DNA from: Phytobacter palmae
Lineage (GTDB): Bacteria; Pseudomonadota; Gammaproteobacteria; Enterobacterales; Enterobacteriaceae
DNA length: 64,000 bases
Assembly (NCBI GenBank): GCA_900112785.1
Contig: FONB01000013.1
Coordinates: 62,001-126,000 of the forward strand
Direction of reading: 5' to 3'
In this document: positions 51,895-63,213 of the stretch, in pieces
How the letters are laid out: each line of letters opens with the position of its first letter
Position numbering within the stretch: position 1 is the first letter of the stretch
The notes under the pieces: generated by a model
The model's input: the letters and a program-made list of their open reading frames with translations, nothing else
What the model was told of the DNA's origin: nothing
Database searches by the model: none
Program-made: the position numbers and the translations under genes

Positions 51895-54546
51895 TTAGCC
51901 GGTATTACGCATACCTGCCGCTACGCCTGCGATGGTGACCATCAGCGCCTGCTCTACGCGGCGATCCGGTTCCTTACCTTCTTCTTCCGCTTTACGGGAG
52001 CGGTGCAGCAACTCAGCCTGCAGCACGTTCAGTGGGTCGGTGTAAATATTACGCAGCTGGATAGATTCGGCAATCCACGGTAGATCGGCCATCAGATGGG
52101 AGTCGTTAGCGATTGCCAGAACCACATTGATATCTGCTTCGAGCAGCTTACGCAGCTCGCTGCCCAGAGCCCACAATTCTGGTTTCACCAGACGCTGATC
52201 GTAGTATTCCGCCAGCCACAGATCGGCTTTGGAGAAAACCATTTCCAGCATGCCAAGGCGGGTTGAGAAGAATGGCCAGTCGCGACACATGGCTTCAAGT
52301 TCGCTCTGTTTACCGTCTTCTACCACTTTTTGCAGCGCCGCACCCGCACCCAGCCAGGCTGGCAGCATCAGGCGGTTTTGCGTCCAGGCGAAAATCCACG
52401 GAATGGCACGCAATGACTCCACGCCACCGGTCGGACGGCGCTTAGCCGGGCGTGAACCGAGGGGTAATTTACCCAGTTCCTGCTCTGGTGTTGCGGAGCG
52501 GAAGTACGGCACAAAGTCTTTGTTTTCGCGTACATAGCCGCGATACATGTCACAGGAGATGGTAGACAGCTCATCCATAACGTGACGCCACGAATCTTTC
52601 GGCTCTGGCGGCGGCAGCAGGTTTGCTTCCAGAATCGCGCTGGTGTACAGCGACAGGCTGCTAATAGTGATTTCCGGCAGACCGTATTTGAAGCGAATCA
52701 TCTCGCCCTGTTCGGTCACGCGCAGGCCACCTTTCAGGCTTCCTGGCGGTTGAGAGAGCAGTGCTGCATGAGCCGGGGCACCGCCGCGACCAATGGAACC
52801 GCCGCGACCGTGGAACAGCGTCAGCTCGATACCGGCTTTTTCACAGGTTTTGATCAGTGCGTCCTGAGCCTGGTACTGCGCCCAGGATGCGGCCATTACG
52901 CCCGCATCTTTCGCGGAGTCGGAATAGCCAATCATCACCATCTGTTTGCCCTGGATAAAGCCGCGATACCAGTCAATATTCAGCAACTGGGTCATCACGT
53001 CATTGGCATTGTTGAGGTCATCCAGCGTTTCGAACAGTGGAGCAACCGGCAGCGCGAAGCCAATACCGGCCTCTTTTAGCAACAGATGAACGGCCAGCAC
53101 GTCAGACGGCGTTTTCGCCATGGAAATGACGTAAGCGGCGATAGAGCCCTTCGGCGCTTCAACAATCACCTTGCAAGTGTCGAGCACTTCGCGGGTCTCT
53201 TCGCTCGGCTCCCACTGACGTGGCAGCAGCGGACGTTTCGAATTCAGTTCACGGATCAGAAACGCCTGTTTGTCGGCTTCGGACCAGCTTTCGTAATCAC
53301 CGATACCGAGATAACGGGTCAGTTCGCCCAGTGCTTCGGTATGGCGTGTGCTCTCCTGACGAACATCAATACGCACCAGCGGTACGCCAAAGCATTTCAC
53401 GCGACGCAGGGTATCAAGCAGTTCGCCGTTAGCGATGATGCCCATACCGCAGGCCTGCAGGGATTTATAACAAGCGTAGAGCGGTTCCCACAGCTGTTCG
53501 TTCTGAGTGAGCAGGCCTGCCGGTTTCGGCAGTTTCTGACCTTTCAGGCGGGCTTCCAGCCAGGCCTGGGTTGCCATCAACTGACCACGCAGTTTTTTCA
53601 TCAGGTAACGGTACGGCTCTTGCGCGCCTTCGGCACCGGCAAGGTCGCGAAGCTCGTCGGTACATTCAACCATCGAGAGCTCTGAGATCAGCAACTGAAT
53701 ATCTTTCAGGAACAGATCAGTTGCTTTCCAGCGGCTCAGCAACAGGACATGACGAGTAATATCTGCGGTAACGTTCGGGTTGCCGTCGCGGTCACCGCCC
53801 ATCCAGGAGGTAAAACGTACCGGTACAAAATCAACCGGCAGCTTGTAATTCAGGTTCTCTTCAAGCTGTTCGTTGAGCTCGCGAAGATAGTCAGGCACAC
53901 CTTCCCACAGGCTGTTTTCCACCACCGCAAAGCCCCATTTGGCTTCGTCGACCGGGCTGGGACGGTGTTTACGAATTTCATCGGTATGCCAGGACTGCGC
54001 GATAAGCTGGCGCAGGCGGCGCATCAACTGATGGCGCTCATAATCGACGATATCGGTGTTATCCAACTGCTTTAAGCAGTTGTTCACTTCCACCATTTTG
54101 TGGATCAGCGTACGGCGGGTGATCTCTGTCGGATGGGCAGTCAGCACCAGTTCCAGCGACAGCGATTCGACGGCTTGCCTGATGGTCGTTTCGTTGAGAT
54201 CGGGTTGGTCTTTCAGTTTACGCAGAGTACGAGCAATCACTTCCGGGTTGTTTGCGGCTTCGCCTTTTGGCGAAATGCTATGGTATTGCTCAGCGGTGTT
54301 GGCAAGGTTCAGAAACTGGCTGAATGCGCGGGCAACCGGCAGCAGTTCATCATTGGACAGGTTTTGCAGCGTATTGAGCAATTCCTGACGATTAGCTTCA
54401 TTACCAGCACGTGAAGATTTGGACAGCTTACGGATTGTTTCGACCCTATCAAGGATGTTCTCTCCCAACGCATCCTTGATGGTATCCCCCAGCAGCTTGC
54501 CGAGCATACTGACATTACTACGCAAAGCGGAATATTGTTCGTTCAT
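51895..54546 (-). CDS. ppc: Phosphoenolpyruvate carboxylase Ppc
   Basis: An 883-residue anaplerotic enzyme making oxaloacetate from PEP and bicarbonate. It has exactly the E. coli length and opens [20 protein letters not shown]. The catalytic His is in [14 protein letters not shown], the glycine-rich loop [12 protein letters not shown] holds the catalytic Arg, and the chain ends MRNTG as in bacterial PEPCs. The ATG at 54546 is the family start; an eight-codon extension is rejected. Confidence 0.98.
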   Translation of the reverse strand: MNEQYSALRSNVSMLGKLLGDTIKDALGENILDRVETIRKLSKSSRAGNEANRQELLNTLQNLSNDELLPVARAFSQFLNLANTAEQYHSISPKGEAANNPEVIARTLRKLKDQPDLNETTIRQAVESLSLELVLTAHPTEITRRTLIHKMVEVNNCLKQLDNTDIVDYERHQLMRRLRQLIAQSWHTDEIRKHRPSPVDEAKWGFAVVENSLWEGVPDYLRELNEQLEENLNYKLPVDFVPVRFTSWMGGDRDGNPNVTADITRHVLLLSRWKATDLFLKDIQLLISELSMVECTDELRDLAGAEGAQEPYRYLMKKLRGQLMATQAWLEARLKGQKLPKPAGLLTQNEQLWEPLYACYKSLQACGMGIIANGELLDTLRRVKCFGVPLVRIDVRQESTRHTEALGELTRYLGIGDYESWSEADKQAFLIRELNSKRPLLPRQWEPSEETREVLDTCKVIVEAPKGSIAAYVISMAKTPSDVLAVHLLLKEAGIGFALPVAPLFETLDDLNNANDVMTQLLNIDWYRGFIQGKQMVMIGYSDSAKDAGVMAASWAQYQAQDALIKTCEKAGIELTLFHGRGGSIGRGGAPAHAALLSQPPGSLKGGLRVTEQGEMIRFKYGLPEITISSLSLYTSAILEANLLPPPEPKDSWRHVMDELSTISCDMYRGYVRENKDFVPYFRSATPEQELGKLPLGSRPAKRRPTGGVESLRAIPWIFAWTQNRLMLPAWLGAGAALQKVVEDGKQSELEAMCRDWPFFSTRLGMLEMVFSKADLWLAEYYDQRLVKPELWALGSELRKLLEADINVVLAIANDSHLMADLPWIAESIQLRNIYTDPLNVLQAELLHRSRKAEEEGKEPDRRVEQALMVTIAGVAAGMRNTG

Positions 54547-54776
54547 GTTAACCCAGACACCCCATCTCATTTTATTTTGTTATATCCACCGTCATGCAAC
54601 GTGAAACGGATAGATATCAGACACCGCCTTTTATAAAGCCACGTAAAACCCACGACGTCAATTGCGGCGAAATCGGTTCAGCAAACGAATAAATGGCGTA
54701 AATTTACGAAATTTAATTCGCTTCCCGGCTAATAAGCGTTGCTTATGGAATTGTGAACAATGTCACTCTATTTTAC

Positions 54777-54808
54777 CCTCACTCCGGATGTGGTTAACCG
54801 GAGTGAGG
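54777..54808 (-). terminator. argE terminator
   Basis: An 11-bp stem CCTCACTCCGG / CCGGAGTGAGG with a short loop lies just after the argE stop. There is no long T-run. Confidence 0.7.
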
Positions 54809-54817
54809 TGATGCAAA

Positions 54818-55969
54818 TTAATGCCAGCAGAAATGATGGACCACCTGCGTGATTAACTCACGGGTAGGTTTAATAAAGCGGGTCTCAAGATATTCATCGG
54901 GCTGATGAGCCTGATTGATCGAGCCAGGTCCCAATACCAGCGTCGGGCACAGCGTCTGGATAAACGGCGCTTCGGTGCAGTAATTGACCACTTCCGTTTC
55001 TACACCCAACAGTTTTTCGACCACGTCGACCAATTGATGGTCCTGCGGGCACTCATAACCCGGGATCGGCGGGTGAAGTTCAGAAACCGTCAGGCGACCC
55101 GGCCAGCGGCTGCTTACCGGCTCCAGCGCCTCATTGAGCAGGCCATTCAGATCTTCAAGCGTCATCCCCGGAAGCGGGCGAATGTCCATATGCAGTTCAC
55201 AACAGGCGCAAATTCGGTTAGACGCGTCACCACCGTGGATGCTGCCGAGGTTCAATGTCGGATAGGGTACGGTGAACGCATCGTAGTGAAAACGCTCTTT
55301 CAGATTGTCGCGTAGCTGCAGAATATGACCAATGGCATCATGCATCAGTTCAATAGCATTTACCCCTCTGGCGGGATCGCTTGAATGACCCGATTGCCCC
55401 AGTATGCGAATTGCACTGGAGATATGGCCTTTGTGCGCGCGGACCGGTTGCAGTGAGGTGGGCTCGCCGATGATGGCGCAATCCGGCCGCAGTTGCGTAT
55501 TTTCAGCAAAATAACGCGCACCTGCCATGCTGGTCTCTTCATCGGCCGTCGCCAGAATGTAGAGCGGCTTTTTCAGTTTCGTCACATCAACATCACGCAA
55601 CGCGTCAAGAATGAAGGCGAAGAAGCCTTTCATATCGGCGGTGCCCAGGCCGTAGAGCTTGTTATCATGTTCCGTCAGCGTGAAGGGATCGCGCGTCCAG
55701 CGCCCGTCATCAAAGGGAACGGTATCGGTATGGCCGGTCAACAGAAGACCGCCAGCGCCCTCACCGATGCTGGCTAATAGATTAAACTTGTTGCGTGTGC
55801 CGGGGACGGGTTGTACTTCAACCTTGAACCCGAGGTCGCCAAACCATCCAGCCAGCAGATTGATTAAAGAAGCATTGCTTTGATCAAGGGCTTCTTCCGT
55901 TGCGCTGATAGACGGAGTGCCAATCAGGGCGCGGTAAATCTCGATAAATGGTGGCAAATTCATTTTCAT
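54818..55969 (-). CDS. argE: Acetylornithine deacetylase ArgE
   Basis: A 383-residue M20 metallopeptidase-family deacetylase making ornithine from N-acetylornithine. Metal ligands are in [25 protein letters not shown] and the last His near [14 protein letters not shown]. The start [15 protein letters not shown] at 55969 gives exactly the E. coli length; the longer frame to 56008 would run into the ARG boxes. It is divergent from argCBH with a shared operator. Confidence 0.97.
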   Translation of the reverse strand: MKMNLPPFIEIYRALIGTPSISATEEALDQSNASLINLLAGWFGDLGFKVEVQPVPGTRNKFNLLASIGEGAGGLLLTGHTDTVPFDDGRWTRDPFTLTEHDNKLYGLGTADMKGFFAFILDALRDVDVTKLKKPLYILATADEETSMAGARYFAENTQLRPDCAIIGEPTSLQPVRAHKGHISSAIRILGQSGHSSDPARGVNAIELMHDAIGHILQLRDNLKERFHYDAFTVPYPTLNLGSIHGGDASNRICACCELHMDIRPLPGMTLEDLNGLLNEALEPVSSRWPGRLTVSELHPPIPGYECPQDHQLVDVVEKLLGVETEVVNYCTEAPFIQTLCPTLVLGPGSINQAHQPDEYLETRFIKPTRELITQVVHHFCWH

Positions 55970-55999
55970 TGTTGACATACCTGAGTTCGTGATAGTATC

Positions 56000-56036
56000 A
56001 ATATTCATGCATTAATAGTGAATAAAAATACATTAA
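56000..56036. promoter_or_regulatory. Two ARG boxes between argE and argC
   Basis: Adjacent 18-bp imperfect palindromes, AATATTCATGCATTAATA and GTGAATAAAAATACATTA, match the ArgR consensus (TGAATA-like halves around an AT core). They control the divergent arg operons as in E. coli. Confidence 0.85.
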
Positions 56037-56141
56037 TGCTGAGCGTAAAGGAACCCATCCGGCGCCTTTACAGCGCGACGTGGGATTGATGCAAAATCAC
56101 TCCCTGGCAAACATGACGTACTAAGAAGGTAGACTGCCCCG

Positions 56142-57146
56142 ATGTTGAACACATTAATTGTGGGTGCCAGCGGTTACGCCGGCGCAGAGCTAGTGACCTA
56201 TGTAAATCGCCATCCTCATATGAACATAACCGCTTTGACGGTTTCAGCGCAAAGCAATGATGCAGGAAAATTGGTCTCTGATTTACATCCGCAGTTGAAA
56301 GGCATTGTCGACCTGCCATTGCAGCCGATGTCGGATATCAGTGAGTTCGCACAAGGTGTGGATGTTGTATTTCTGGCAACGGCGCATGAAGTTAGCCACG
56401 ATTTGGCGCCGCAATTCCTCGCTGCGGGTTGCGTGGTTTTTGACCTGTCTGGTGCGTTTCGTGTTAACGATCCTGCGTTCTATGAAAAATTCTATGGCTT
56501 TACTCATCAACATCCGGACCTCCTCGCGCAGGCAGTGTATGGTCTGGCGGAGTGGAACACGGATGCACTGAAAGAGGCGAAGCTGATAGCCGTACCGGGT
56601 TGCTACCCAACGGCGGCTCAGCTCTCCCTTAAACCCCTGATCGATGCGGGTGTGCTGGAACTGAATCAGTGGCCAGTAATTAACGCCACCAGTGGTGTGA
56701 GTGGCGCAGGGCGTAAAGCCGCTATCTCGAATAGTTTCTGTGAAGTCAGCCTGCAGCCGTATGGCGTGTTCAATCATCGTCATCATCCGGAAATCACCAC
56801 CCACCTGGGCGCTGACGTTATTTTTACCCCGCATCTGGGTAATTTCCCGCGTGGCATTCTGGAAACCATTACCTGCCGTCTGAAACCAGGGGTAACACAG
56901 GTTCAGATCGCCGGGATTTTCCAACAGGCTTATGGCAATAAACCGCTGGTACGCCTGTACGATAAAGGCGTTCCGGCTCTGAAAAATGTGGTTGGCCTGC
57001 CGTTCTGCGATATTGGTTTCGCCGTGAAGGACGAGCACCTGATTGTTGTGGCCACCGAAGATAACTTATTAAAAGGCGCGGCTGCACAGGCAGTGCAGTG
57101 TGCCAATATTCGTTTCGGCTACGCTGAAACCCAGTCTCTTATCTAA
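56142..57146 (+). CDS. argC: N-acetyl-gamma-glutamyl-phosphate reductase ArgC
   Basis: A 334-residue NADPH-dependent reductase, the third step of ornithine synthesis, with the E. coli length. The Rossmann motif [11 protein letters not shown] is at the N-terminus. The catalytic Cys is at about 154 in [13 protein letters not shown], and the active-site His lies in NHRHHPEI. It is the first gene of argCBH behind the ARG boxes. Confidence 0.98.
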   Translation: MLNTLIVGASGYAGAELVTYVNRHPHMNITALTVSAQSNDAGKLVSDLHPQLKGIVDLPLQPMSDISEFAQGVDVVFLATAHEVSHDLAPQFLAAGCVVFDLSGAFRVNDPAFYEKFYGFTHQHPDLLAQAVYGLAEWNTDALKEAKLIAVPGCYPTAAQLSLKPLIDAGVLELNQWPVINATSGVSGAGRKAAISNSFCEVSLQPYGVFNHRHHPEITTHLGADVIFTPHLGNFPRGILETITCRLKPGVTQVQIAGIFQQAYGNKPLVRLYDKGVPALKNVVGLPFCDIGFAVKDEHLIVVATEDNLLKGAAAQAVQCANIRFGYAETQSLI

Positions 57147-57161
57147 TTGAGTGCAGGCCTG

Positions 57162-57938
57162 ATGATGAATCCATTAATTATTAAACTCGGCGGCGTACTG
57201 CTGGATAGTGAAGAAGCGCTGGAGCGTCTGTTTACCGCGCTGGTGAATTATCGTGAATCGCACCAGCGCCCGCTGGTCATTGTCCACGGTGGCGGCTGCG
57301 TAGTGGATGAGTTGATGAAACAGCTCAACCTGCCGGTGAAAAAGAAAAATGGCCTGCGCGTGACCCCGGCCGATCAAATCGACATTATTACCGGTGCTCT
57401 GGCGGGAACGGCGAACAAAACCCTGTTGGCCTGGGCGAAGAAACATCAGATTCCATCTGTCGGTCTGTACCTTGGCGACGGTGACAGCGTGAAAGTGACG
57501 AAACTAGATGAAGAACTGGGCCATGTGGGCCAGGCGCAACCGGGTTCGCCGAAGCTTATTAACGCGTTACTGGACGGTGGTTTCCTGCCGGTGATTAGCT
57601 CCATTGGCGTGACCGATGAAGGCGAACTGATGAACGTCAACGCAGACCAGGCGGCGACGGCACTGGCGGCAACGCTGGGCGCAGATCTGATTCTGCTCTC
57701 CGATGTGAGCGGTATTCTGGATGGTAAAGGTCAGCGTATTGCCGAGATGACGGCGGCTAAAGCTGAGCAGTTAATTGCGCAGGGTATCATCACCGATGGC
57801 ATGATTGTGAAAGTGAATGCGGCGCTGGATGCGGCACGTACGTTGAATCGCCCGGTGGATATCGCCTCCTGGCGGCATGCGGATCAGTTACCGGCGCTGT
57901 TTAACGGCACACCAATCGGCACACGTATTCTGGCTTAA
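57162..57938 (+). CDS. argB: Acetylglutamate kinase ArgB
   Basis: A 258-residue amino-acid kinase, the E. coli length, phosphorylating N-acetylglutamate. Signatures are [30 protein letters not shown], and the nucleotide Lys in the C-terminal [14 protein letters not shown] at 57162 (MMNPL) is the family start; a TTG five codons upstream is rejected. It follows argC by 15 bp. It lacks the N-terminal arginine-sensing helix, as in other enteric ArgB proteins. Confidence 0.97.
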   Translation: MMNPLIIKLGGVLLDSEEALERLFTALVNYRESHQRPLVIVHGGGCVVDELMKQLNLPVKKKNGLRVTPADQIDIITGALAGTANKTLLAWAKKHQIPSVGLYLGDGDSVKVTKLDEELGHVGQAQPGSPKLINALLDGGFLPVISSIGVTDEGELMNVNADQAATALAATLGADLILLSDVSGILDGKGQRIAEMTAAKAEQLIAQGIITDGMIVKVNAALDAARTLNRPVDIASWRHADQLPALFNGTPIGTRILA

Positions 57939-57949
57939 AATTTTCCCTG

Positions 57950-57972
57950 ACCCTCTCTTTAGAGGAGAGGGT
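57950..57972. repeat. Hairpin between argB and argH
   Basis: ACCCTCTC-TTTAGAG-GAGAGGGT, an exact 8-bp inverted repeat inside the operon. It shares its arms with the glpK-glpX hairpin at 18945-18969. No T-run follows, so mRNA stabilisation or a mobile short repeat fits better than termination. Confidence 0.65.
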
Positions 57973-58012
57973 GAAAGACAGGCAACATTAAACGAATTTA
58001 AGGAAGCATGTT

Positions 58013-59386
58013 ATGGCACTTTGGGGTGGGCGTTTTACTCAGGCAGCAGATCAACGGTTCAAACAGTTCAATGACTCTTTGCGCTTTGACTATCGCCTGG
58101 CGGAGCAGGATATCGTTGGCTCTGTGGCCTGGTCCAAAGCGTTGGTTACTGTGGGTGTGTTAACCAGCGAGGAGCAGCTTCAACTGGAAGATGCGCTGAA
58201 TATCCTGCTGGAAGAAGTGCGTGCGAATCCACAGCAGATCCTCGAAAGCGATGCCGAAGACATTCACAGCTGGGTGGAAGGCAAACTGATTGATAAAGTC
58301 GGTCAGTTGGGGAAAAAGCTGCACACCGGACGTAGCCGTAACGATCAGGTCGCGACCGATCTCAAACTGTGGTGCAAAGACACGGTGGCTGAGCTGCTGA
58401 CCGCAAACCGTCAGTTGCAAAGCGCGCTGGTTGAAACTGCAGAGAATAACCAGGATGCGGTAATGCCAGGTTACACCCACCTGCAACGTGCGCAACCTGT
58501 CACTTTTGCCCACTGGTGCCTGGCCTATGTAGAAATGCTGGCGCGTGATGAAAGCCGTCTGCAGGATACGCTTAAGCGCCTGGACGTGAGCCCGCTGGGC
58601 TGTGGTGCGCTGGCGGGCACCGCTTATGAAATTGATCGCGAACAGCTGGCAGGCTGGCTGGGTTTTGCATCCGCAACCCGCAACAGCCTGGACACCGTTT
58701 CTGACCGTGACCATGTACTGGAGCTGCTCTCTGATGCATCTATCGGTATGGTCCATCTCTCTCGTTTCGCCGAAGATCTGATTTTCTTCAATACCGGTGA
58801 AGCCGGATTTGTTGAATTGTCCGATCGCGTTACCTCCGGCTCGTCCCTGATGCCACAGAAGAAAAATCCGGATGCGCTGGAGCTGATCCGCGGCAAATGT
58901 GGCCGTGTACAGGGAGCGCTGACCGGTATGATGATGACCCTGAAAGGCCTGCCGCTGGCGTACAATAAAGATATGCAGGAAGACAAAGAAGGACTGTTCG
59001 ATGCTCTCGATACCTGGCTTGACTGCCTGCACATGGCGGCGCTGGTGCTGGACGGCATTCAGGTGAAACGTCCGCGTTGCCAGGAAGCGGCGCAGCAGGG
59101 TTATGCGAACGCGACCGAGCTGGCGGATTATCTGGTTGCCAAAGGTGTGCCATTCCGTGAAGCGCACCATATTGTTGGTGAAGCCGTGGTGGAAGCTATC
59201 CGTCAGAGTAAACCGCTCGAAGAGCTGGCGCTGGCGGATTTGCAAAAATTTAGCGCGGTGATTGCCGATGATGTTTATCCGATTTTGTCGCTGCAATCTT
59301 GCCTGGATAAACGCGCAGCAAAAGGTGGCGTATCACCAAAACAGGTCGCTCAGGCCATTGTGGATGCGAAAAACCGCCTGGTTTAA
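58013..59386 (+). CDS. argH: Argininosuccinate lyase ArgH
   Basis: A 457-residue fumarase/aspartase-superfamily lyase giving arginine and fumarate. The length equals E. coli ArgH. The signature loop [12 protein letters not shown] with the catalytic Ser and the His in [12 protein letters not shown] are present. It opens [20 protein letters not shown]. It is the last gene of argCBH with two downstream hairpins. Confidence 0.98.
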   Translation: MALWGGRFTQAADQRFKQFNDSLRFDYRLAEQDIVGSVAWSKALVTVGVLTSEEQLQLEDALNILLEEVRANPQQILESDAEDIHSWVEGKLIDKVGQLGKKLHTGRSRNDQVATDLKLWCKDTVAELLTANRQLQSALVETAENNQDAVMPGYTHLQRAQPVTFAHWCLAYVEMLARDESRLQDTLKRLDVSPLGCGALAGTAYEIDREQLAGWLGFASATRNSLDTVSDRDHVLELLSDASIGMVHLSRFAEDLIFFNTGEAGFVELSDRVTSGSSLMPQKKNPDALELIRGKCGRVQGALTGMMMTLKGLPLAYNKDMQEDKEGLFDALDTWLDCLHMAALVLDGIQVKRPRCQEAAQQGYANATELADYLVAKGVPFREAHHIVGEAVVEAIRQSKPLEELALADLQKFSAVIADDVYPILSLQSCLDKRAAKGGVSPKQVAQAIVDAKNRLV

Positions 59387-59430
59387 TCCTCTTTGCCCTT
59401 CCCCAAAGGGCGAAAGAGCAAACCCTGACA

Positions 59431-59460
59431 AAGGCAGCGCTTGCTGCCTTTTCTCTTTTT
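59431..59460 (+). terminator. argH terminator
   Basis: AAGGCAGC-GCTT-GCTGCCTT followed by TTCTCTTTTT is a good Rho-independent terminator. A further imperfect hairpin (59389-59418) precedes it. Confidence 0.85.
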
Positions 59461-59462
59461 AT

Positions 59463-59571
59463 TGTGCGCAAAAAAAAAGCGGACCGTAGGGTCCGCAAAT
59501 GTTCACGTTGGCTTTAGTTGTTCAGAGAGAACTTGCAGTGGCATCAAGGGTAATGATTCCCGCTTCGTTTC
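59463..59571 (-). ncRNA. oxyS: OxyS sRNA
   Basis: On the minus strand the transcript begins GAAACGAAGCGGG, contains the conserved ACTAAAGCCAACGTGAAC single-stranded region and ends in a GCGGACC/GGTCCGC hairpin followed by eight T residues. This is the structure of E. coli OxyS (about 109 nt), an Hfq-dependent sRNA induced by hydrogen peroxide through OxyR. The middle differs from E. coli, as expected for a related genus. Ends are approximate. Confidence 0.93.
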
Positions 59572-59599
59572 TTGAGTTAATTATTGAACAGAATGCTTG

Positions 59600-59634
59600 A
59601 TAGGGATAATCGTTCGTTGCTATTCTATCTATCG
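59600..59634. promoter_or_regulatory. OxyR operator between oxyS and oxyR
   Basis: ATAG and CTAT quarter-sites are spaced at roughly helical intervals (ATAGGGATAATCG...CTATTCTATC), as in the known OxyR tetramer site that represses oxyR and activates oxyS. Confidence 0.65.
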
Positions 59635-59666
59635 CCATGAACTATCGTGGCGACGGAGGATGAATA

Positions 59667-60584
59667 ATGAATATTCGTGATCTTGAATATCTGGTGGCGT
59701 TAGCTGAACACCGCCATTTTCGCCGTGCTGCGGATTCCTGCCACGTCAGCCAGCCAACACTGAGCGGGCAAATTCGTAAACTGGAAGACGAGCTTGGCGT
59801 TATGCTGCTGGAGCGTACCAGCCGCAAGGTCTTGTTCACTCAGGCCGGTTTACTGCTGGTGGATCAGGCGCGTACCGTGCTGCGTGAGGTCAAAGTGCTC
59901 AAGGAGATGGCAAGTCAGCAAGGGGAAACGATGTCCGGCCCACTGCATATTGGCTTAATCCCTACCGTTGGACCCTATCTGCTCCCGCATATTATCCCTA
60001 TGCTGCACCAGACGTTCCCGAAACTGGAAATGTATCTGCATGAAGCGCAGACGCATCAGCTTCTGGCGCAACTGGACAGCGGCAAGCTGGATTGTGCAAT
60101 CCTGGCACTGGTGAAAGAGAGTGAGGCCTTTATTGAGGTGCCGCTTTTCGACGAACCCATGATGCTGGCGATTTACGAAGACCATCCGTGGGCGAATCGC
60201 GACCGCGTCCCGATGTCCGATCTGGCGGGTGAAAAACTGCTCATGCTGGAAGATGGGCATTGCCTGCGCGACCAGGCGATGGGCTTCTGCTTTGAAGCGG
60301 GTGCAGATGAAGACACTCACTTCCGGGCGACCAGTCTGGAGACACTTCGCAATATGGTAGCTGCAGGCAGCGGAATCACGTTACTGCCAGCGCTGGCGGT
60401 ACCGCGTGAGCGTGTGCGGGATGGTGTAGTGTATCTGCCATGTATAAAACCGGAGCCGCGTCGTACGATTGGTCTGGTTTATCGTCCTGGCTCACCGCTG
60501 CGTAGCCGCTATGAGCAGCTGGCAGAGGCCATCCGTGGTGCGATGGATGGCCATTTCGACAGTGCGTTAAAACAGGCGGTTTAA
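59667..60584 (+). CDS. oxyR: Hydrogen-peroxide-sensing LysR regulator OxyR
   Basis: A 305-residue LTTR with the E. coli length. The HTH is in [30 protein letters not shown]. The redox-sensing Cys199 (EDGHCLRDQ) and Cys208 (GFCFEAG) are both at the canonical positions. It activates the peroxide regulon, although katG, a classic target normally located near metF, is missing from this window. It overlaps the sthA 3' end by 18 bp. Confidence 0.98.
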   Translation: MNIRDLEYLVALAEHRHFRRAADSCHVSQPTLSGQIRKLEDELGVMLLERTSRKVLFTQAGLLLVDQARTVLREVKVLKEMASQQGETMSGPLHIGLIPTVGPYLLPHIIPMLHQTFPKLEMYLHEAQTHQLLAQLDSGKLDCAILALVKESEAFIEVPLFDEPMMLAIYEDHPWANRDRVPMSDLAGEKLLMLEDGHCLRDQAMGFCFEAGADEDTHFRATSLETLRNMVAAGSGITLLPALAVPRERVRDGVVYLPCIKPEPRRTIGLVYRPGSPLRSRYEQLAEAIRGAMDGHFDSALKQAV

Positions 60585-61967
60585 GCCATTTAGCGCGGCT
60601 ACCCGATAGGCTTCTGCCATGGTCGGATAGTTAAAGGTGGTGTTAACAAAGTATTCGATTGTGTTACCGCCACCTTTTTGCTCCATAATCGCCTGGCCGA
60701 TATGAATGATTTCGGCCGCGCGTTCCCCAAAGCAGTGAATCCCTAGAATCTCTTTGGTTTCGCGATGGAACAGGATTTTCAGCGTGCCAACGTTCATGCC
60801 CACAATCTGCGCTCGCGCCAGGTGTTTAAACTGAGCCCGGCCCACCTCATAAGGTACTTTCATTGCCGTTAGCTGCTGCTCGGTTTTGCCTACAGAGCTA
60901 ATTTCCGGAATGGTGTAAATGCCGGTTGGAATGTCTTCAACCAGGTGTGCTGTCGCTTCACCTTTCACCATTGCCTGCGCAGCAATACGCCCCTGATCAT
61001 AAGCCGCCGAAGCAAGGCTTGGATAACCGATCACGTCGCCAACGGCATAAATATGCGGTAACGCTGTCTGGTACATACTGTTGACTTTCAACTGACCACG
61101 GCCATCAGCATCCAGACCAATATTTTCCAGTTGTAAACTGTCGGTGTTGCCGGTACGACCATTTGCGTAGAGCAGGCAGTCTGCTTTCACTTTCTTGCCG
61201 GATTTCAGGTGCATAATCACACCATCATCCATTCCCTCAATCTGTTCATACTCTTCGTTATGGCGAATAACGACGCCGCTGTTCCAGAAGTGATAGGAAA
61301 GGGAGTCCGACATTTCCTGATCCAGGAAGGCCAGCAGGCGATCGCGGGTGTTGATCAGATCGACTTTGACATTCATTCCCCGGAAGATCGAAGCGTATTC
61401 GCAGCCGATCACCCCCGCACCGTAGATGATCACGTGGCGAGGTTCGTGGTGCATATTCAGAATCGAGTCACTGTCATAAATGCGCGGATGAGAGAAGTCC
61501 ACATCGGCCGGGCGATAGGGGCGAGAGCCACAGGCTATCACGAACTTCTCGGCGGTGAGGGTTTCCACTGAACCATCCGGGCATTCCAGCGAAACTGTGT
61601 GAGGATCAATAAAATGGGCGTTACCCTGCAAGATCTCACAGCGATTACGCTCATAAAAACCTTGCCGCATCTGCGTTTGTTGGTTAATCACGCTATCCGC
61701 ATGATTGAGAATATCGGCGAAAGAGGAACGAAGAAGGCGGGTGTGGTCGCTATATAAAGGGTTTTGGTTAAATTCGATAATACGGCTGACCGCGTGGCGA
61801 AGGGCTTTCGAAGGGATGGTTCCCCAGTGGGTACATCCTCCGCCCACGTTGTGATAGCGCTCAATGACTGCTATCCGGGCACCTTGTTTAACCAGCCCCA
61901 TAGCAGCGCCTTCGCCGCCGGGACCGGAGCCTATAACTATTGCGTCGTAATCGTAGGAATGTGGCAT
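60567..61967 (-). CDS. sthA: Soluble pyridine nucleotide transhydrogenase SthA
   Basis: A 466-residue FAD flavoprotein moving hydride between NADPH and NAD+, the length of E. coli SthA. FAD motif [14 protein letters not shown] and NAD motif [15 protein letters not shown] are intact. The redox-active Cys pair of related disulfide reductases is replaced by [17 protein letters not shown], as in all SthA proteins. It is convergent with oxyR with overlapping ends, and divergent from fabR. Confidence 0.98.
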   Translation of the reverse strand: MPHSYDYDAIVIGSGPGGEGAAMGLVKQGARIAVIERYHNVGGGCTHWGTIPSKALRHAVSRIIEFNQNPLYSDHTRLLRSSFADILNHADSVINQQTQMRQGFYERNRCEILQGNAHFIDPHTVSLECPDGSVETLTAEKFVIACGSRPYRPADVDFSHPRIYDSDSILNMHHEPRHVIIYGAGVIGCEYASIFRGMNVKVDLINTRDRLLAFLDQEMSDSLSYHFWNSGVVIRHNEEYEQIEGMDDGVIMHLKSGKKVKADCLLYANGRTGNTDSLQLENIGLDADGRGQLKVNSMYQTALPHIYAVGDVIGYPSLASAAYDQGRIAAQAMVKGEATAHLVEDIPTGIYTIPEISSVGKTEQQLTAMKVPYEVGRAQFKHLARAQIVGMNVGTLKILFHRETKEILGIHCFGERAAEIIHIGQAIMEQKGGGNTIEYFVNTTFNYPTMAEAYRVAALNGLNRLF

Positions 61968-62166
61968 GGGAGGGCTTACCTGTTCTTATACATAAAAACA
62001 ACATAATAGTAACATCGTTAGCGGGATAACCCAATTATCGTTGTGCTTTTTTCATGCAGTAAAGCAGAAAGAGCTCGTAAACAATCATTCACAATCCAGT
62101 ACAATCCGATTAGTTTTATTCTCTGGTATAGTGCCAGCAGGTCTGCGGAGGGATTCAAGCATCGTG

Positions 62167-62802
62167 ATGGGCGTTAGAGCGCAACAAAAAGAAAAAACCC
62201 GGCGTTCGCTGGTTGAGGCGGCATTTAGCCAGCTTAGCGCTGAGCGCAGTTTTGCCAGCCTGAGTTTGCGCGAAGTTGCGCGTGAGGCGGGCATTGCCCC
62301 GACGTCCTTTTATCGCCATTTCCGCGATGTGGATGAGCTCGGCCTGACCATGGTCGATGAGAGCGGCTTAATGCTGCGTCAGTTGATGCGTCAGGCACGC
62401 CAGCGTATCGCAAAAGGCGGCAGTGTTATTCGAACTTCCGTTTCGACCTTTATGGAATTTATCGGCAACAATCCGAACGCATTTCGCCTGCTGCTCCGTG
62501 AACGGTCCGGCACCTCAGCGGCATTCCGCGCTGCGGTAGCACGTGAAATTCAGCACTTTATTGCGGAACTTGCCGATTATCTCGAACTCGAAAACCATAT
62601 GCCGCGTGCGTTCACCGAAGCGCAGGCTGAGGCAATGGTCACTATTGTTTTCAGCGCGGGTGCCGAGGCACTGGATATCGGCGTTGAGCAACGCAGGCAA
62701 TTAGAAGAGCGACTGGTATTGCAGCTGCGGATGATCTCCAAAGGTGCGTACTACTGGTATCGCCGTGAACAAGAGAAACTGGCGCATCAAACCGACGAGT
62801 GA
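62167..62802 (+). CDS. fabR: TetR-family repressor of unsaturated fatty acid synthesis FabR
   Basis: A 211-residue TetR regulator of fabA/fabB that senses the unsaturated/saturated acyl balance. The HTH lies at about residues 12-55 ([38 protein letters not shown]). The sequence is nearly identical to E. coli FabR except for a shorter, different C-terminus (EKLAHQTDE). ATG at 62167 (MGVRAQQ) is taken; a GTG one codon earlier is also possible. It is followed 10 bp later by yijD, as in E. coli. Confidence 0.95.
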   Translation: MGVRAQQKEKTRRSLVEAAFSQLSAERSFASLSLREVAREAGIAPTSFYRHFRDVDELGLTMVDESGLMLRQLMRQARQRIAKGGSVIRTSVSTFMEFIGNNPNAFRLLLRERSGTSAAFRAAVAREIQHFIAELADYLELENHMPRAFTEAQAEAMVTIVFSAGAEALDIGVEQRRQLEERLVLQLRMISKGAYYWYRREQEKLAHQTDE

Positions 62803-62812
62803 AGGATAAGTA

Positions 62813-63166
62813 ATGAAACAATCTGTCCAGGATAGAGGTACATTGTTGCTGGCGCTGATCGCTGGCTTATCGATTAATGGCGCATTTGCAGCGATTTTTA
62901 GCTCGATCGTGCCTTTTTCCGTCTTCCCGATCATCTCACTGGTGCTAACGGTGTACTGCCTGCATCAGCGCTATCAAAACCGAACTATGCCGGTCGGGTT
63001 GCCGGGCCTGGCAGCGGCCTGCTTTATTCTGGGCGTGTTACTTTACAGCACCGTTGTACGGGCGGAATATCCGGCTATTGGCTCTAATTTCCTGCCTGCG
63101 GTATTGTCCGTAATCCTGGTTTTCTGGATTGGTTATCGCATGCGTAACCGTAAGTCAGAACTGTAA
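62813..63166 (+). CDS. yijD: Inner-membrane protein YijD
   Basis: A 117-residue membrane protein (DUF1422) with about four hydrophobic helices, homologous to E. coli YijD (119 aa). Function unknown. It is probably cotranscribed with fabR, hinting at a membrane-lipid link, but that is inference from spacing only. Confidence 0.93.
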   Translation: MKQSVQDRGTLLLALIAGLSINGAFAAIFSSIVPFSVFPIISLVLTVYCLHQRYQNRTMPVGLPGLAAACFILGVLLYSTVVRAEYPAIGSNFLPAVLSVILVFWIGYRMRNRKSEL

Positions 63167-63175
63167 ACCATACAT

Positions 63176-63208
63176 GAAGCGCATCCTGCCCTTGAGCTGA
63201 TGCGCTTC
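63176..63208. terminator. Hairpin between yijD and trmA
   Basis: The stem GAAGCGCATC / GATGCGCTTC with a 13-base loop lies between the convergent genes and is followed by a T-rich stretch. Confidence 0.7.
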
Positions 63209-63213
63209 GTCTT

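Noticed and set aside
58160-59296. 378-codon minus-strand frame opposite argH
   Set aside because: Antisense shadow of argH with no recognisable domain.
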